A DNA stretch of 64,000 bases from Burkholderiales bacterium (GCA_016703325.1 JADJCH010000019.1:1-64000); one strand, 5' to 3'; positions 17,330-26,547 are shown, counted from the first letter of the stretch. The notes: generated by a model from the sequence alone, not told the origin. A program made the numbers and translations.

Positions 17330-18331
17330 CTACGCCAACGGCACATGGTCGTTGGATGCACTGGTCGTGATCGACGATCCCAGGGACGGACCCAGCGGCG
17401 GCTGATCGTCTGGCGCACCGGCGCTGTCGCCGAACTGCTGGACGATCAGATCGCGCAGCCAGCGGTTGGCCGGATCCTGGTGGTACTTGGCATGCCAGAA
17501 CACCCGAATCTCGATCGGCGGCAAGGCCACCGGGTGCGCACGGCATCCGAGGTCGAACCGCAATGCGCTGCGTTTCGCGAAGACCTCGGGAACCGTCGCC
17601 ACCAGATCCGACGACTCCAGCACGTCCGCCAACGCCACGAAGTGCGGCACCCGCAGCCGGATGCGCCGCACGATGCCGGCCTTGTCGATGAGCTCATCGA
17701 CCCGTCCATGCCCCGTCCCCACCGACTGCACCAATGCATGTTCGGCGAGGGTGTAGGCCTGCAGCGGGTCGGAGGCCGTCGCCAAAGGATGCCCCCGGCG
17801 AAACAGGCAGACATAGCGCTGCCGGAACAACAGGCGCTGGTGGAAGTCGGTGGTCAGGTCCGGCAGGTGCCCCAGCGCCAGGTCCACCTTGCCCTGCTCC
17901 ATTTCGACGCGCAGGTTCACGGCCGTGTTGCGCACGGTCGCGATGCCGGCGCCCGGTGCGCGCGCTCGGAGCGTGCGCACCAATGTAGGCAGGAAGTGCA
18001 CCTCGCCGATGTCGGTCATCGCCACGGCGAACCGGCGCTCACTGGTAGCGGCGTCGAAGTTGACCTTGCAGGCCATCACCTCCCCGATGCTGGCCAGCGC
18101 CAGGGCAATCTGGGGTGCGATCTGATCGGCCAGCGGTGTGGCCTGCATGCCCCGGGCGGTGGGGATGAACAAGCGGTCCCCGAGCGCTTCGCGCAGGCGC
18201 TTGAGCGCGCTGCTCACCGCCGGCTGGGACATGCCCAGGTGCTCGGCCGCCAGCGAGGCGTTGCGGTCTGCATGCACCTGCACCAGCACACGCAGCAGGT
18301 TCAGGTCCAGGTTGGTGGGCAGGCTGTGCAT
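17330..18331 (-). CDS. LysR family regulator, NagR/NahR-like paralogue
   Basis: 333 aa LysR-type regulator. The winged helix occupies residues about 8-67 (HLGMSQPAVSSALKRLRE) and the effector domain follows. It is closely related to the LysR at 28702, sharing MTDIGE, FLPTLV, TVRNTA and the RQRYVCLFR segment; both belong to the NahR/NagR/NodD-like group. It lies downstream of nagL on the same strand, at the far end of the salicylate cluster. It may respond to a different aromatic or may be a redundant copy. Confidence 0.9.
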   Translation of the reverse strand: MHSLPTNLDLNLLRVLVQVHADRNASLAAEHLGMSQPAVSSALKRLREALGDRLFIPTARGMQATPLADQIAPQIALALASIGEVMACKVNFDAATSERRFAVAMTDIGEVHFLPTLVRTLRARAPGAGIATVRNTAVNLRVEMEQGKVDLALGHLPDLTTDFHQRLLFRQRYVCLFRRGHPLATASDPLQAYTLAEHALVQSVGTGHGRVDELIDKAGIVRRIRLRVPHFVALADVLESSDLVATVPEVFAKRSALRFDLGCRAHPVALPPIEIRVFWHAKYHQDPANRWLRDLIVQQFGDSAGAPDDQPPLGPSLGSSITTSASNDHVPLA

Positions 18332-18378
18332 GGCGGTGCTGATGCTGCGTGTCCCGGCCGTACGCGCAGCAGACGCGA

Positions 18379-19014
18379 TCAGGATGCGTCGGGCTGGACG
18401 GCCGGCACCGCGCGGGCAAAGGCCTCCAGCTGGCTGCAGGCCGCATCGATCTCCATCAGCCGGGGCCAGCGCGCCAGATCCACCTTGAAGCGGCGCGCAC
18501 TTTCAATCTGCGGCACCAGGTAGACATCGGCCAGCGTCGGCTGATCTCCGAATGCATACTGCCCTGGGCCACGGGCACGCACGAGCGCGTCGAAAGCGTC
18601 GAAGCCCGCTGCGATCCAGGTGCCACACCAGTCGTTGATTGCAGCGTCATCCGCCCCAAAGCGGTGACGCAGGGCTTCAAGAATCCGGCGGTTGTTCACC
18701 GGATGGATGTCGCAGCCCACAATGGCCGCCAGCGCGCGGACCTGGGCGCGATGCAGCGGGTCCGCCGGCAGCAGCGCAGGCGTCGGATACCTCTCCTCGA
18801 GCCACTCGATGATGGCCGGAGACTGGGTCAACACCGCCTCCCCGATGTCGAGCGCCGGTACCAGCTGCTGCGGGTTGATGGCCTTGAACGCCTCGCCGAG
18901 GTGCTGCTCCTTGCGCAGGTCCACCGCCACCTGCTCGCAGCTCAGCCCCTTCAGGTTCAGTGCGATGCGCAGACGGTGCGAGGTCCCGCTGCGGAAAAAT
19001 CCGTAAAGCTTCAT
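18379..19014 (-). CDS. nagL: Maleylpyruvate isomerase (glutathione-dependent)
   Basis: Zeta-class GST-fold isomerase, 211 aa. The N-terminal SGTSHRLRIALNLKG carries the glutathione-activating Ser/Thr, and QSPAIIEWLEERYPTPALLPAD and AAIVGCDIHPVNNRRIL follow the sequence I recall for NagL of Ralstonia sp. U2 nearly residue for residue. It isomerises maleylpyruvate to fumarylpyruvate in the gentisate pathway. The related maleylacetoacetate isomerase reaction is less likely because nagI, nagK and nagGH are in the same transcriptional direction upstream. The start ATG lies 3 bases after the livF stop. Confidence 0.92.
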   Translation of the reverse strand: MKLYGFFRSGTSHRLRIALNLKGLSCEQVAVDLRKEQHLGEAFKAINPQQLVPALDIGEAVLTQSPAIIEWLEERYPTPALLPADPLHRAQVRALAAIVGCDIHPVNNRRILEALRHRFGADDAAINDWCGTWIAAGFDAFDALVRARGPGQYAFGDQPTLADVYLVPQIESARRFKVDLARWPRLMEIDAACSQLEAFARAVPAVQPDAS

Positions 19015-19017
19015 GAA

Positions 19018-19737
19018 TCAAACTCCCAGGTACTGGTGAACGATGTCCGGCTGCGAACGCAGCGCCTGCGAATCACCCTGCCAGACGACACGGCCCTTTT
19101 CGATCACGACGTGCCGGTCGGCCAGATGCAGCAGCCGGCCCACGTTCTTGTCGATCACGATCTGGGCCAGGCCTTCGCGCTTGAGTTCACCCAAGGTGCG
19201 CCAGATCTCTGCCCGGATGATCGGAGCGAGACCTTCGGTGGCCTCGTCCAGCACCAGCAGCTTCGGGTTGGTCATCAGCGCGCGGCCGATGGCCAGCATT
19301 TGCTGTTCGCCGCCGGACAGCTGTGAACCGAGGTTGCTGCGCCGCTCTTTCAAGCGCGGAAAGAATGCATAGACACGCTCCAGCGTCCAGACCTTGGCAC
19401 GGTCCAGCTGGCGGGAGGCGTAGGCCGTTGCCACCAGGTTCTCCTCGACCGTCAGGGCGGTGAAGATCTGACGCCCCTCCGGGACCAGCGCCAGCCCACG
19501 CCGGGCAATGCGGTGCGAGGGCAGCCCGTTGACACGTTCACCGTCGACTTCGATCGTGCCGGCCCCCATGGGCAGCATGCCGAACAGGCATTTGACCGTC
19601 GTCGAGCGCCCCATGCCGTTGCGCCCGAGCAGGGTGATCACCTCACCGGGTTGCACCTCGAACGACACATCGAACAGCACCTGGGCGCGTCCATAACCGG
19701 CCTGAAGCGCCTGGACCGACAAGAAAGGTTGGGCCAT
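19018..19737 (-). CDS. livF: ABC transporter ATP-binding protein LivF (variant Walker A)
   Basis: ATPase subunit of the second Liv-type importer, 239 aa from the ATG at 19737, preceded by GAGGAATCCGAC. The signature LSGGEQQMLAIGRALMTNP and Walker B LLVLDEATEGL are normal. The Walker A loop reads GRNGMGRSTT, so Arg44 stands where the phosphate-binding Lys is expected. The codon is CGC, so more than one base change from a Lys codon would be needed, which makes a simple read error unlikely. The protein lies between livG and nagL in the salicylate operon. Confidence 0.92.
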   Translation of the reverse strand: MAQPFLSVQALQAGYGRAQVLFDVSFEVQPGEVITLLGRNGMGRSTTVKCLFGMLPMGAGTIEVDGERVNGLPSHRIARRGLALVPEGRQIFTALTVEENLVATAYASRQLDRAKVWTLERVYAFFPRLKERRSNLGSQLSGGEQQMLAIGRALMTNPKLLVLDEATEGLAPIIRAEIWRTLGELKREGLAQIVIDKNVGRLLHLADRHVVIEKGRVVWQGDSQALRSQPDIVHQYLGV

Positions 19738-19747
19738 GTCGGATTCC

Positions 19748-20494
19748 TCAGTTCGTCTCGTCGCCGAGATACACCGCACGCACCTCAGGGTGCTCGCGAA
19801 TCTCGTCGGCGGTGCCGGTGAACATCACCCGCCCATAGACCAGCACGCTGATGCGGTCTGCCAGTGCAAACACGGCGTCCATGTCGTGTTCGACCAGCAG
19901 GATGGTGTAACGGCGCTTCAGTCCACGCAGCAGTTCGGTGACTGCAGCCGACTCCTGCACGCTCATGCCGGCCATCGGCTCGTCGAGCAGCAGGAACTTG
20001 GGCTGTGCCGCAAGCGCCATGGCCAGCTCGAGCTGGCGCCGCTGCCCGTAGGCGAGTTCCCCGGCCGCAGTGCTCGCGAACCGGGTCAGGCCCGCAGCCT
20101 CGACCGCCTCCTCGGCGGCGGCCCTTGCCTTGGCGTTGGCCAGCATGGGCCGCCAGAACGACCAGGCGTGCTGCCGGGCACCCAACGCCGACAATGCGGC
20201 GTTCTCCAGCACCGTGAACTCCTCGAAGATCGAGGTGATCTGGTAGGAACGCAGCAGACCGCTGCGGGCACGCTGGTGGATGGGCGCCGCCGTCACGTCC
20301 TGCCCGTCGAATCGAATGTGCCCGGCGTTGGACTGCAGCTCGCCGCTCAACTGGTTGATGAGCGTCGTCTTGCCGGCGCCGTTCGGCCCGATCAGGGCAT
20401 GCAGTTCGCCGCTGCGGATGTCGAGGGACACAGCATCGGTCACCAGCAGCACACCATAGCGCTTGATGAGACCTTCCGTTTGCAGGGTCGCCAT
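19748..20494 (-). CDS. livG: ABC transporter ATP-binding protein LivG
   Basis: ATPase subunit, 248 aa. The ATG at 20494 overlaps the livM stop by one base (TGATG); a GTG one codon earlier is also open. Walker A GPNGAGKTTLINQL, the helical-domain RSYQITSIFEEFTVLEN, the signature LAYGQRRQLELAMAL and Walker B FLLLDEPMAGMS are all canonical. Part of the transporter embedded between nagAb and nagL. Confidence 0.93.
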   Translation of the reverse strand: MATLQTEGLIKRYGVLLVTDAVSLDIRSGELHALIGPNGAGKTTLINQLSGELQSNAGHIRFDGQDVTAAPIHQRARSGLLRSYQITSIFEEFTVLENAALSALGARQHAWSFWRPMLANAKARAAAEEAVEAAGLTRFASTAAGELAYGQRRQLELAMALAAQPKFLLLDEPMAGMSVQESAAVTELLRGLKRRYTILLVEHDMDAVFALADRISVLVYGRVMFTGTADEIREHPEVRAVYLGDETN

Positions 20495-21498
20495 CACAGG
20501 CCCCCCGGGTTCGACACCGCGGCAACCGCAGCCACTTCAGGCGGCCGGGACCGTCGGTCAAGCGCTTCCAGCCATCCCGCGATGCCACGCCGACCAAACA
20601 AGGCGACCAGCACGATGAGAGGCCCGAACACCGCCATCCAATGCTCCGTGAAGCCCTTGAGCACCTCTTCCAGCCCCAGGAAGACCAGCGCCCCCAGCAG
20701 CGGCCCGAAGACCGTCCCGATGCCGCCGAGCACCACCATCACAATCAGCTCGCCGGACACCGTCCAGGCCAGCGTGCTGGGCGACACAAAGGCGTTCAGG
20801 TTGGCCAGCAGCACGCCTGCCAGCGTACAGACCATCCCCGACAGCACAAACGCCGCCAGTTGCAGCTGACGCGACTGCAGGCCGATGGCATCGATGCGCC
20901 GGGCGTTCTGTCGTGCCCCTCGCAAGGCCATGCCAAAAGGCGCCAGACGCAAACGAGCCATCCACCAGAGGACCGCCACCAGAACCAACCAGGCTGCGTA
21001 ATAGACCGTGGCCGTCGAGCCCAGGTCGATCGGACCGAACCGACTGGTGGCGGAAACAGGAAGGCCGTCATCTCCACCGTACTGCTTCAGACTCACGAGC
21101 AGGAAGTAGCCCATCTGCGCAAAAGCCAGCGTGATCATGATGAAGGCCATGCCCGAAGTGCGCAGGCTGATGGCCCCGACCACCAGGCCCACCAGGGCCG
21201 CAGCGGCCAAGGCGAAGCCCAGGTGCAGCCAGCCACTGCCCAGTCCATGGAAGGCGCTCAGGCCGACTGCATAGGCTCCCACACCCAGGAACAGGGCATG
21301 CCCGAAACTGACCAGCCCGCCATAGCCGAGCGCCAGATTGAGTGCACTGGCCGCGATCGCATAGATCAGGATGCGTGCGAAGAAGGCGGTCCAGAAGGGC
21401 TGCTCCATCCCGGCCGCCACAGTGGGCACCCCGGCCAGGGCCAGCAGCAGCAGCAGAGGGATCCAGCGCGACGGGCGAAAGTCCAGCGAAACGTTCAT
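20494..21498 (-). CDS. livM: ABC transporter permease LivM
   Basis: Permease of the second Liv-type importer, 334 aa, with GYGGLVSFGHALFLGVGAY near residue 57 and VLGGIGTVFGPLLGALVFLGL near residue 245. About 8-9 hydrophobic segments are apparent. It overlaps livG by one base and follows the broken livH by 12 bases. Its partner permease gene is frameshifted, so the importer may not assemble as encoded. Confidence 0.93.
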   Translation of the reverse strand: MNVSLDFRPSRWIPLLLLLALAGVPTVAAGMEQPFWTAFFARILIYAIAASALNLALGYGGLVSFGHALFLGVGAYAVGLSAFHGLGSGWLHLGFALAAAALVGLVVGAISLRTSGMAFIMITLAFAQMGYFLLVSLKQYGGDDGLPVSATSRFGPIDLGSTATVYYAAWLVLVAVLWWMARLRLAPFGMALRGARQNARRIDAIGLQSRQLQLAAFVLSGMVCTLAGVLLANLNAFVSPSTLAWTVSGELIVMVVLGGIGTVFGPLLGALVFLGLEEVLKGFTEHWMAVFGPLIVLVALFGRRGIAGWLEALDRRSRPPEVAAVAAVSNPGGL

Positions 21499-21510
21499 GA
21501 CGCCCTCCTC

Positions 21511-22430
21511 TCAGCCGCGATGCGCGGGGAACAGGCCCTGCGGACGCAGCGCCAGCACCGCGGCCATCAGGATGTACACGCTCATGGAAGCGAGCGCCGG
21601 TCCGGCGGCATCGGCCACCGAACGTTCGGTCAACTGACGCAGCAGCAACGGCAGGAACACCCGCCCCAGCGTGTCCACCACCCCGACGATCAAGGCTGCA
21701 TAGAACGCTCCGGAGACCGAGCCGATGCCCCCGATGACGATGACCACCAGGGTGGTGATCAACACCGGTTCCCCCATGCCAGACTGCACCGACAGCACCG
21801 GCCCGGCCATCGCGCCCGCCACACCGGCCAGCATGGCCCCGACGCCGAACAACAGGGCATTGAGCAGCCCGATGTTCACGCCCAGGGCACTGACGAGTTG
21901 CGGATTCTGCGCACCGGCCCGGATCAGCATACCCACCCGCGTCTTGTGGATCAGCAGCCAGGAACCGACAGCCACCACCAGACCCACGACGATGATCGCG
22001 AAACGGTACGACGGGTAGGTGATCCCCAGCAGGTCCACCGTCCCGGACAACACGTCAGGCACCTGCACGAACAGCGGCTGAGGCCCCCAGATGATGCGCA
22101 CGACCTCGTTGAAGAACATCACCAGGCCGAACGTCGCAGCACATGGTCGAGGTGATCGCGCCGGTACAGGCGCGAGACGATGGTGACCTCCAGCGCCAGG
22201 CCGATCGCCAGTGCCGCCGCCATCGCCGCGCCCAGCGCCACCACGAAGGAGCCGCTGATCCCGTAGGCCAGCGCCCCTGCATAGGCGCCCACCATGTACA
22301 GTGAGCCGTGCGCGAGGTTCACGAAGCTCATGATCCCGAACACGAGCGTGAGGCCCGCAGCCAGCAGAAACAGCAGGACGCCGTACTGAAGGCCGTTGAG
22401 CAGCTGCGCGAGCAGCAGCGTGGCAGTCAT
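21511..22430 (-). pseudogene. livH: ABC transporter permease LivH, frameshifted by one base
   Basis: The N-terminal part (ATG at 22430, TATLLLAQLLNGLQYGVLLF... to residue about 97, ...SRLYRRDHLDHVL) and the C-terminal part (VMFFNEVVRIIWGPQPL onward to 21511) are in different frames. The break is at about 22137-22142, where GTGCTGCGACGTTC should read GTGCT plus one extra base then GCGACGTTC to give HVLATFGLVMFFNE. The span is 920 bases, one short of 307 codons, which fits a single deletion. Everything else in the gene is normal for the family, so it is either a recent inactivation or a base-calling error. Confidence 0.85.
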
Positions 22431-22440
22431 GGCTGCGGCC

Positions 22441-23601
22441 TCAGGGCAGGGTGCACTGGGCGGCGTACGGATCGACATGCCGCTTCAGCGGCGTGCCCAC
22501 CAACCGCGTGACGACCTTGCCGCCGTCGCGGGCGGTCTCGAAGGCGTAGTAGTCCTGCACCGGCATGTTGTTCTTGCCGAAGGCGAACGGGCCGCGCACC
22601 GACTTGAGTTCACTGCCGGCGGCCTTCACGGCAGCAGCCAGCTTCTTCGGGTCGTTGCCGGCCTTCTGCAACGCGATGTCCAGCAGGTTCGCTGCGTCGT
22701 AGCCGGTGGCCGCATACAGGCTGGGGGTGCGCTTGTACTTGGCCTCGAAGGCGGTGACGAACTTGCGGTTCTCCGGGTTGTCGAGTGCAGCGTCGTACAT
22801 GCCGCCGCTGACCGTGCCGACCGCCGCATCCCGCAGCGACGGCAGCGTGGTGCCGTCCACCGTGAACACCGAGTACAGCGGCACTTTGCCCGTCAGTCCG
22901 GCTTGACTCATCTGCTTGACGAAGTTGATGCCCATGCCGCCTGGATAGAACACGAACAGGGCATCCGGCTTGGCCGCGCTCAGCTGGGCAATCTCGGCCG
23001 AATAGTCGGGCTGGTTGACCTGGGTGTAGACCTCGTCAACCACCTGCCCCTTGTAGAAGCGCTTGAAGCCGGCCAGCATGTCCTTGCCCGCCTGGTAGTT
23101 GGGCGCCATCAGATAGACGCGCTTGATGGCTCGGTCCTGCGCGAACTTGCCCATCGCCTCCGCGGCACCATCGTTCTGCCAGGCTATAGAGAACAGATTG
23201 GCCTTGCATTGCGCTCCCGCCACCGGCGACGGACCGGCATTGGTGGCAATGGCCACCACACCCGACTCGGCGATGCGCGGCAGGCTGCCCATCAGCACAT
23301 TCGAGAAGGACAGGCCGACGATGGCGTCCACCTTGTCCTTGTCGATCAGCTTTCGCACCGCCTGCTGACCAACCTCAGGCTTGAGCTGGTCGTCCTCCTT
23401 GACGATGCTCGTGCTCTGGCCGCCGAGCTTGCCGCCGCGCTGCTCCAGCGCGAGCATGAAGCCATCGACCTGGTCCTGGCCGACAAGGGCCTGAGGACCG
23501 GACAGCGGCGCCATCAGACCGATCGTGGCAGCGGGTACCGAGCCGGCAGCAGCAGCCAACAGGCTGCCGCACAGTGCATTGAGCAAATTGCGTTCGAACA
23601 T
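22441..23601 (-). CDS. Periplasmic substrate-binding protein of Liv-type ABC importer
   Basis: HAAT-family binding protein, 386 aa from the ATG at 23601, which has GGAGACAACC in front. A start four codons earlier lacks a good ribosome site. A signal peptide (FERNLLNALCGSLLAAAAGSVPA) precedes ATIGLMAPLSGPQALVG, the standard fold-type-I opening. It is the first gene of the transporter block after nagAb, which suggests the ligand is salicylate, gentisate or a precursor rather than an amino acid (inference from context). Confidence 0.9.
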   Translation of the reverse strand: MFERNLLNALCGSLLAAAAGSVPAATIGLMAPLSGPQALVGQDQVDGFMLALEQRGGKLGGQSTSIVKEDDQLKPEVGQQAVRKLIDKDKVDAIVGLSFSNVLMGSLPRIAESGVVAIATNAGPSPVAGAQCKANLFSIAWQNDGAAEAMGKFAQDRAIKRVYLMAPNYQAGKDMLAGFKRFYKGQVVDEVYTQVNQPDYSAEIAQLSAAKPDALFVFYPGGMGINFVKQMSQAGLTGKVPLYSVFTVDGTTLPSLRDAAVGTVSGGMYDAALDNPENRKFVTAFEAKYKRTPSLYAATGYDAANLLDIALQKAGNDPKKLAAAVKAAGSELKSVRGPFAFGKNNMPVQDYYAFETARDGGKVVTRLVGTPLKRHVDPYAAQCTLP

Positions 23602-23680
23602 GGTTGTCTCCATCAGGCGTGAGTTGCCCTCCGGGACTGCTTCTGCAGCCCGTCGGACAATGGGTCAGGATCAAGTCGGG

Positions 23681-23998
23681 TTAATCGAGTTGCAGGAACA
23701 CCCGGCCGCCTTCAACCCTCACCGGGTAACTGCGCAGGGCCTCCGTGACCGGCTCACAAGTCGGCCGGCCGTCGCGCACGTCGAACTTGCCCTGGTGCAG
23801 CGGGCACTCGATCTCGTGCCCTTCCAGGAAGCCGTCGCACAGGCGTGCGTTGCCGTGGGTACACAGGTTGTCGGTGGCATAGACCTCATCCCCGACGGTG
23901 TAGATCGCGATGTCCCGCCCGGCCACGGCGAACCCCTTGACATCGTCGGCGGGCAGTTCGTCGGCCGACAGCGCGTCGATCCAGTGGTTCGTGCTCAT
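23681..23998 (-). CDS. nagAb: Rieske-type [2Fe-2S] ferredoxin of salicylate 5-hydroxylase
   Basis: 105 aa Rieske ferredoxin. Ligands are Cys46 and His48 (CTHG) and Cys65 and His68 (CPLHQG). It carries electrons from the NagAa reductase to the NagGH oxygenase. It follows nagH by 7 bases, matching the nagG-nagH-nagAb order known from Ralstonia sp. U2, where the ferredoxin is shared with naphthalene dioxygenase. No naphthalene dioxygenase genes are in this window. Confidence 0.92.
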   Translation of the reverse strand: MSTNHWIDALSADELPADDVKGFAVAGRDIAIYTVGDEVYATDNLCTHGNARLCDGFLEGHEIECPLHQGKFDVRDGRPTCEPVTEALRSYPVRVEGGRVFLQLD

Positions 23999-24005
23999 GA
24001 GCGCC

Positions 24006-24488
24006 TCAGATCGGATAGATGATGGAATTGGGGATCATCTCGGTGTCGTAGATGCACTCGCGCGAGGCGAACTTCAGGCCTTGCGGCGTGCGCACCACGG
24101 TATCGAGGTAGCGGCCGACATTGAACACGGTCGAGGCATCGGAGAGCTTGGTGCGGAACACCGCATAGTTCGCCTCGCAGCGGAAGCGCCCTTCACATGC
24201 CTCGCGCACCACCGGCGTGCCGACCACATGGCGTTGGTAGTAGGGGTCGTGGAACAGCGTTTCCTTGATGCCGTAGACACGGTCCTTCAGCATGCCCTTG
24301 CTGCTGAAGGCCAGCGTGGCCAGCGGGAAGCCCCGCTCATGGTTCTCGCGCGGCTGAAGCCGATAGACGCAGTCGTCGGTGAAGAACTCAGGCCACAGAT
24401 CCCAGTTGCCGGAATCGACGGCGCTGGCGTAGTCCGCATAGAGCTGGTTCAGCGCCAGCCAGTCTTCGAAGCTCAGGTTCGTCGTCAT
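24006..24488 (-). CDS. nagH: Salicylate 5-hydroxylase small (beta) subunit
   Basis: Beta subunit of a ring-hydroxylating oxygenase, 160 aa, SnoaL/NTF2-like fold. Recognisable segments are LNQLYADYASAVDSGNWDLWPEFFTDDC, the ENHERGFPLATL loop and the C-terminal YDTEMIPNSIIYPI. It forms the oxygenase heteromer with NagG and has no cofactor. The gene starts 2 bases after the nagG stop. Confidence 0.9.
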   Translation of the reverse strand: MTTNLSFEDWLALNQLYADYASAVDSGNWDLWPEFFTDDCVYRLQPRENHERGFPLATLAFSSKGMLKDRVYGIKETLFHDPYYQRHVVGTPVVREACEGRFRCEANYAVFRTKLSDASTVFNVGRYLDTVVRTPQGLKFASRECIYDTEMIPNSIIYPI

Positions 24489-24490
24489 GC

Positions 24491-25750
24491 TCAGGCCTCC
24501 ATCACGTCGCGCCAGTAGCGGTACATGCCCCGGATCAGCGTCTCGGTCACCATGTGCTCGGTTTGTTCCACTTCACGCCCGCCCAACTCGGCCACCGCCC
24601 GGTGGAAGGGCTTGGTCTCGAAAGCCTGCTGGCTGAACTCGATCACCTCGCCATCGTCGGCCGAGACAAATCCGGCGGGACCGAACAGGTTGGCCTGGGT
24701 GAGTCGCCGCTTCGTCATCTCCTCGCTGTCGTCCTCGAAGCCGAAGTGCGTCCAGACGAAATCGAAGCTGCCATGGCCATTGGGCTGGATATGGCGTGTG
24801 GAGACGCTGTTGACCTGCTGCTGCAGGATGACGCTGGGGAAAATCGTCGTCATCACCGCCGTCGGCCCGCCCCACCAGGGTTCTGGCACGATGTCGATGA
24901 AGCTCGGATCGTTGAGCTTCATTTCCTCCTTGAAGCTCGACACCTGGGTCACCTGCTCGGCCTTGCCGCCGGCGCCGCGGGTGGAGACCATCGCCGCGTG
25001 GCGATGTTTGTCGTCCATGCGCAGCTGCGACTTGTTGTCGGCGCGCCAGAGGCCGAAGGTGACGAACCAGGTGTGCAGCAGCCCAGGGTGATACGGGTCC
25101 TTGATGTTCTCCTGCATCAGCTTCCAGTTGCCCGGGATGCGCTGGCGGTTGTAGCCTAGGATCTTGAGCCTTCGACCGTTGAAGAGGCGGTCGAAGTAGC
25201 CCAGGATGGTGGGGCCGAGGTAATCCTCCAGAGACTCCACATCGTGGTCGAAAGACGCGAAGACCACACCGCCGCGGCTGGCCACCTTCAGCTTGGTGAG
25301 ACCGTGATCGGCCGTCTTGAAGTCCGCTGGCATGCCGCCGTTCACCTTGCCGTCCTGCTTCACGCCGCGTCGGAACGGCACGCCCTGCAGGTCGCCCTTG
25401 AGCGTGTAGCTCCACTGGTGGTAGGGGCAGACGAAGTCCTTGCGGTTGCCGTGGCGCTCGCGGCAGAAGCGCATGCCGCGGTGAGCGCAGACGTTCTCGA
25501 ACACGTTGAGTGCGCCATCGGCGTCACGCGCCAGGATCACCGAGCGCTCCCCGACCACAGTGCGCTTGTAGTCGCCCGGGTTGGGCACCTCGGCCTCCAG
25601 GCCGACGTAGCACCAGTGGCCTTTGTAGAAGAAGCGCTCCAGCTCCTTGCGGTAGATCTCCTCACTGGTGTAGGTGAGGAACGGGATGCGGTGTGTACCG
25701 TCACCTTCCCACACCGGCTGGTCCGGAAAGACCGTGGAGGTTTCGTTCAT
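24491..25750 (-). CDS. nagG: Salicylate 5-hydroxylase large (alpha) subunit
   Basis: Rieske non-haem iron oxygenase alpha subunit, 419 aa; I chose the ATG at 25750, which has GGAG 8 bases upstream. Rieske ligands Cys88/His90 (CAHRG) and Cys108/His111 (CPYHQW) and the mononuclear iron site NIKDPYHPGLLHTW (His221, His226) are present. With NagH, NagAb and NagAa it converts salicylate to gentisate. The adjacent gentisate dioxygenase, hydrolase and isomerase genes support this substrate over other Rieske oxygenase substrates such as anthranilate. Confidence 0.92.
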   Translation of the reverse strand: MNETSTVFPDQPVWEGDGTHRIPFLTYTSEEIYRKELERFFYKGHWCYVGLEAEVPNPGDYKRTVVGERSVILARDADGALNVFENVCAHRGMRFCRERHGNRKDFVCPYHQWSYTLKGDLQGVPFRRGVKQDGKVNGGMPADFKTADHGLTKLKVASRGGVVFASFDHDVESLEDYLGPTILGYFDRLFNGRRLKILGYNRQRIPGNWKLMQENIKDPYHPGLLHTWFVTFGLWRADNKSQLRMDDKHRHAAMVSTRGAGGKAEQVTQVSSFKEEMKLNDPSFIDIVPEPWWGGPTAVMTTIFPSVILQQQVNSVSTRHIQPNGHGSFDFVWTHFGFEDDSEEMTKRRLTQANLFGPAGFVSADDGEVIEFSQQAFETKPFHRAVAELGGREVEQTEHMVTETLIRGMYRYWRDVMEA

Positions 25751-25824
25751 GCCATGTCTCCTGGGTTGTCGCAGTGTTCGCTTCAAGCACCGATGGGCGC
25801 CGACGGGCGCATCGGCGCTGCCCC

Positions 25825-26520
25825 TCAGCCGGTGACCCGGACCTCGATCGCGCCGAGCCCCTGGACTTCGCCGACCATCACGTCACCGGCCACCACCGCA
25901 TTCACACCCTCGGGCGTACCGGTCATGATGATGTCGCCCGGCTCCAGGGCCTCGTACTCGGACAGGTAGGCCACACACTCGGACACCGACCAGATCAGCT
26001 TGGCAATGTCCGAGCCCTGCCGCGGCTGGCCGTTGACGGTCAGCGTGATGGCAGCCTGCGCCGGGTGGCCGATGTCCTCGGCCCGATGCAGCGCACCGAT
26101 CGGGGCGGACTGCGCGAACGACTTGCCGAACTCCCACGGACGCCCCTTGTCGCGGGCATCGAGCTGCAGGTCACGTCGGGTCATGTCCAGGCCCACGGCA
26201 TACCCGTAGACATGGTCGAGCGCCTGCTCGACCGGAATGTCCCGCCCGCCGCGGCCGATGGCGATCACCAGCTCGATCTCGTGGTGGTAGTTTTTTGTCT
26301 TCACCGGGTAGGGCACGCTGGTCGGCGACGCCGCATCGACCACCGCAGCCGCGGGCTTCATGAAGAAGAACGGCGGCTCGCGGTCCGGGTCCTTGCCCAT
26401 CTCGCGGGCATGCGCAGCGTAGTTGCGGCCGACGCAGAACACGCGGTTGACCGGGAATCGCTCTTCGCGTCCGGCGATCGTCAGGGTGGGAAGCGGCGGT
26501 GCTTCGAGGGCGAGTTTCAT
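25825..26520 (-). CDS. nagK: Fumarylpyruvate hydrolase
   Basis: FAH-superfamily hydrolase, 231 aa. The CVGRNYAAHAREMG start, metal-binding EIELVIAIG (Glu-x-Glu), the Asp in GLDMTRRDLQ and the TGTPEGVNAV loop are the family hallmarks. In the gentisate route it cleaves fumarylpyruvate to fumarate and pyruvate, the last step of this cluster. It sits between nagI (27 bases upstream) and nagG. Confidence 0.91.
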   Translation of the reverse strand: MKLALEAPPLPTLTIAGREERFPVNRVFCVGRNYAAHAREMGKDPDREPPFFFMKPAAAVVDAASPTSVPYPVKTKNYHHEIELVIAIGRGGRDIPVEQALDHVYGYAVGLDMTRRDLQLDARDKGRPWEFGKSFAQSAPIGALHRAEDIGHPAQAAITLTVNGQPRQGSDIAKLIWSVSECVAYLSEYEALEPGDIIMTGTPEGVNAVVAGDVMVGEVQGLGAIEVRVTG

Positions 26521-26547
26521 GGCGGTCCTTGGATGGGTTGGAGGGGT

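Noticed and set aside
21511..22478. Two separate short permease genes
   Set aside because: The two pieces are the N- and C-terminal parts of one LivH separated by a one-base deletion; neither is a full permease.
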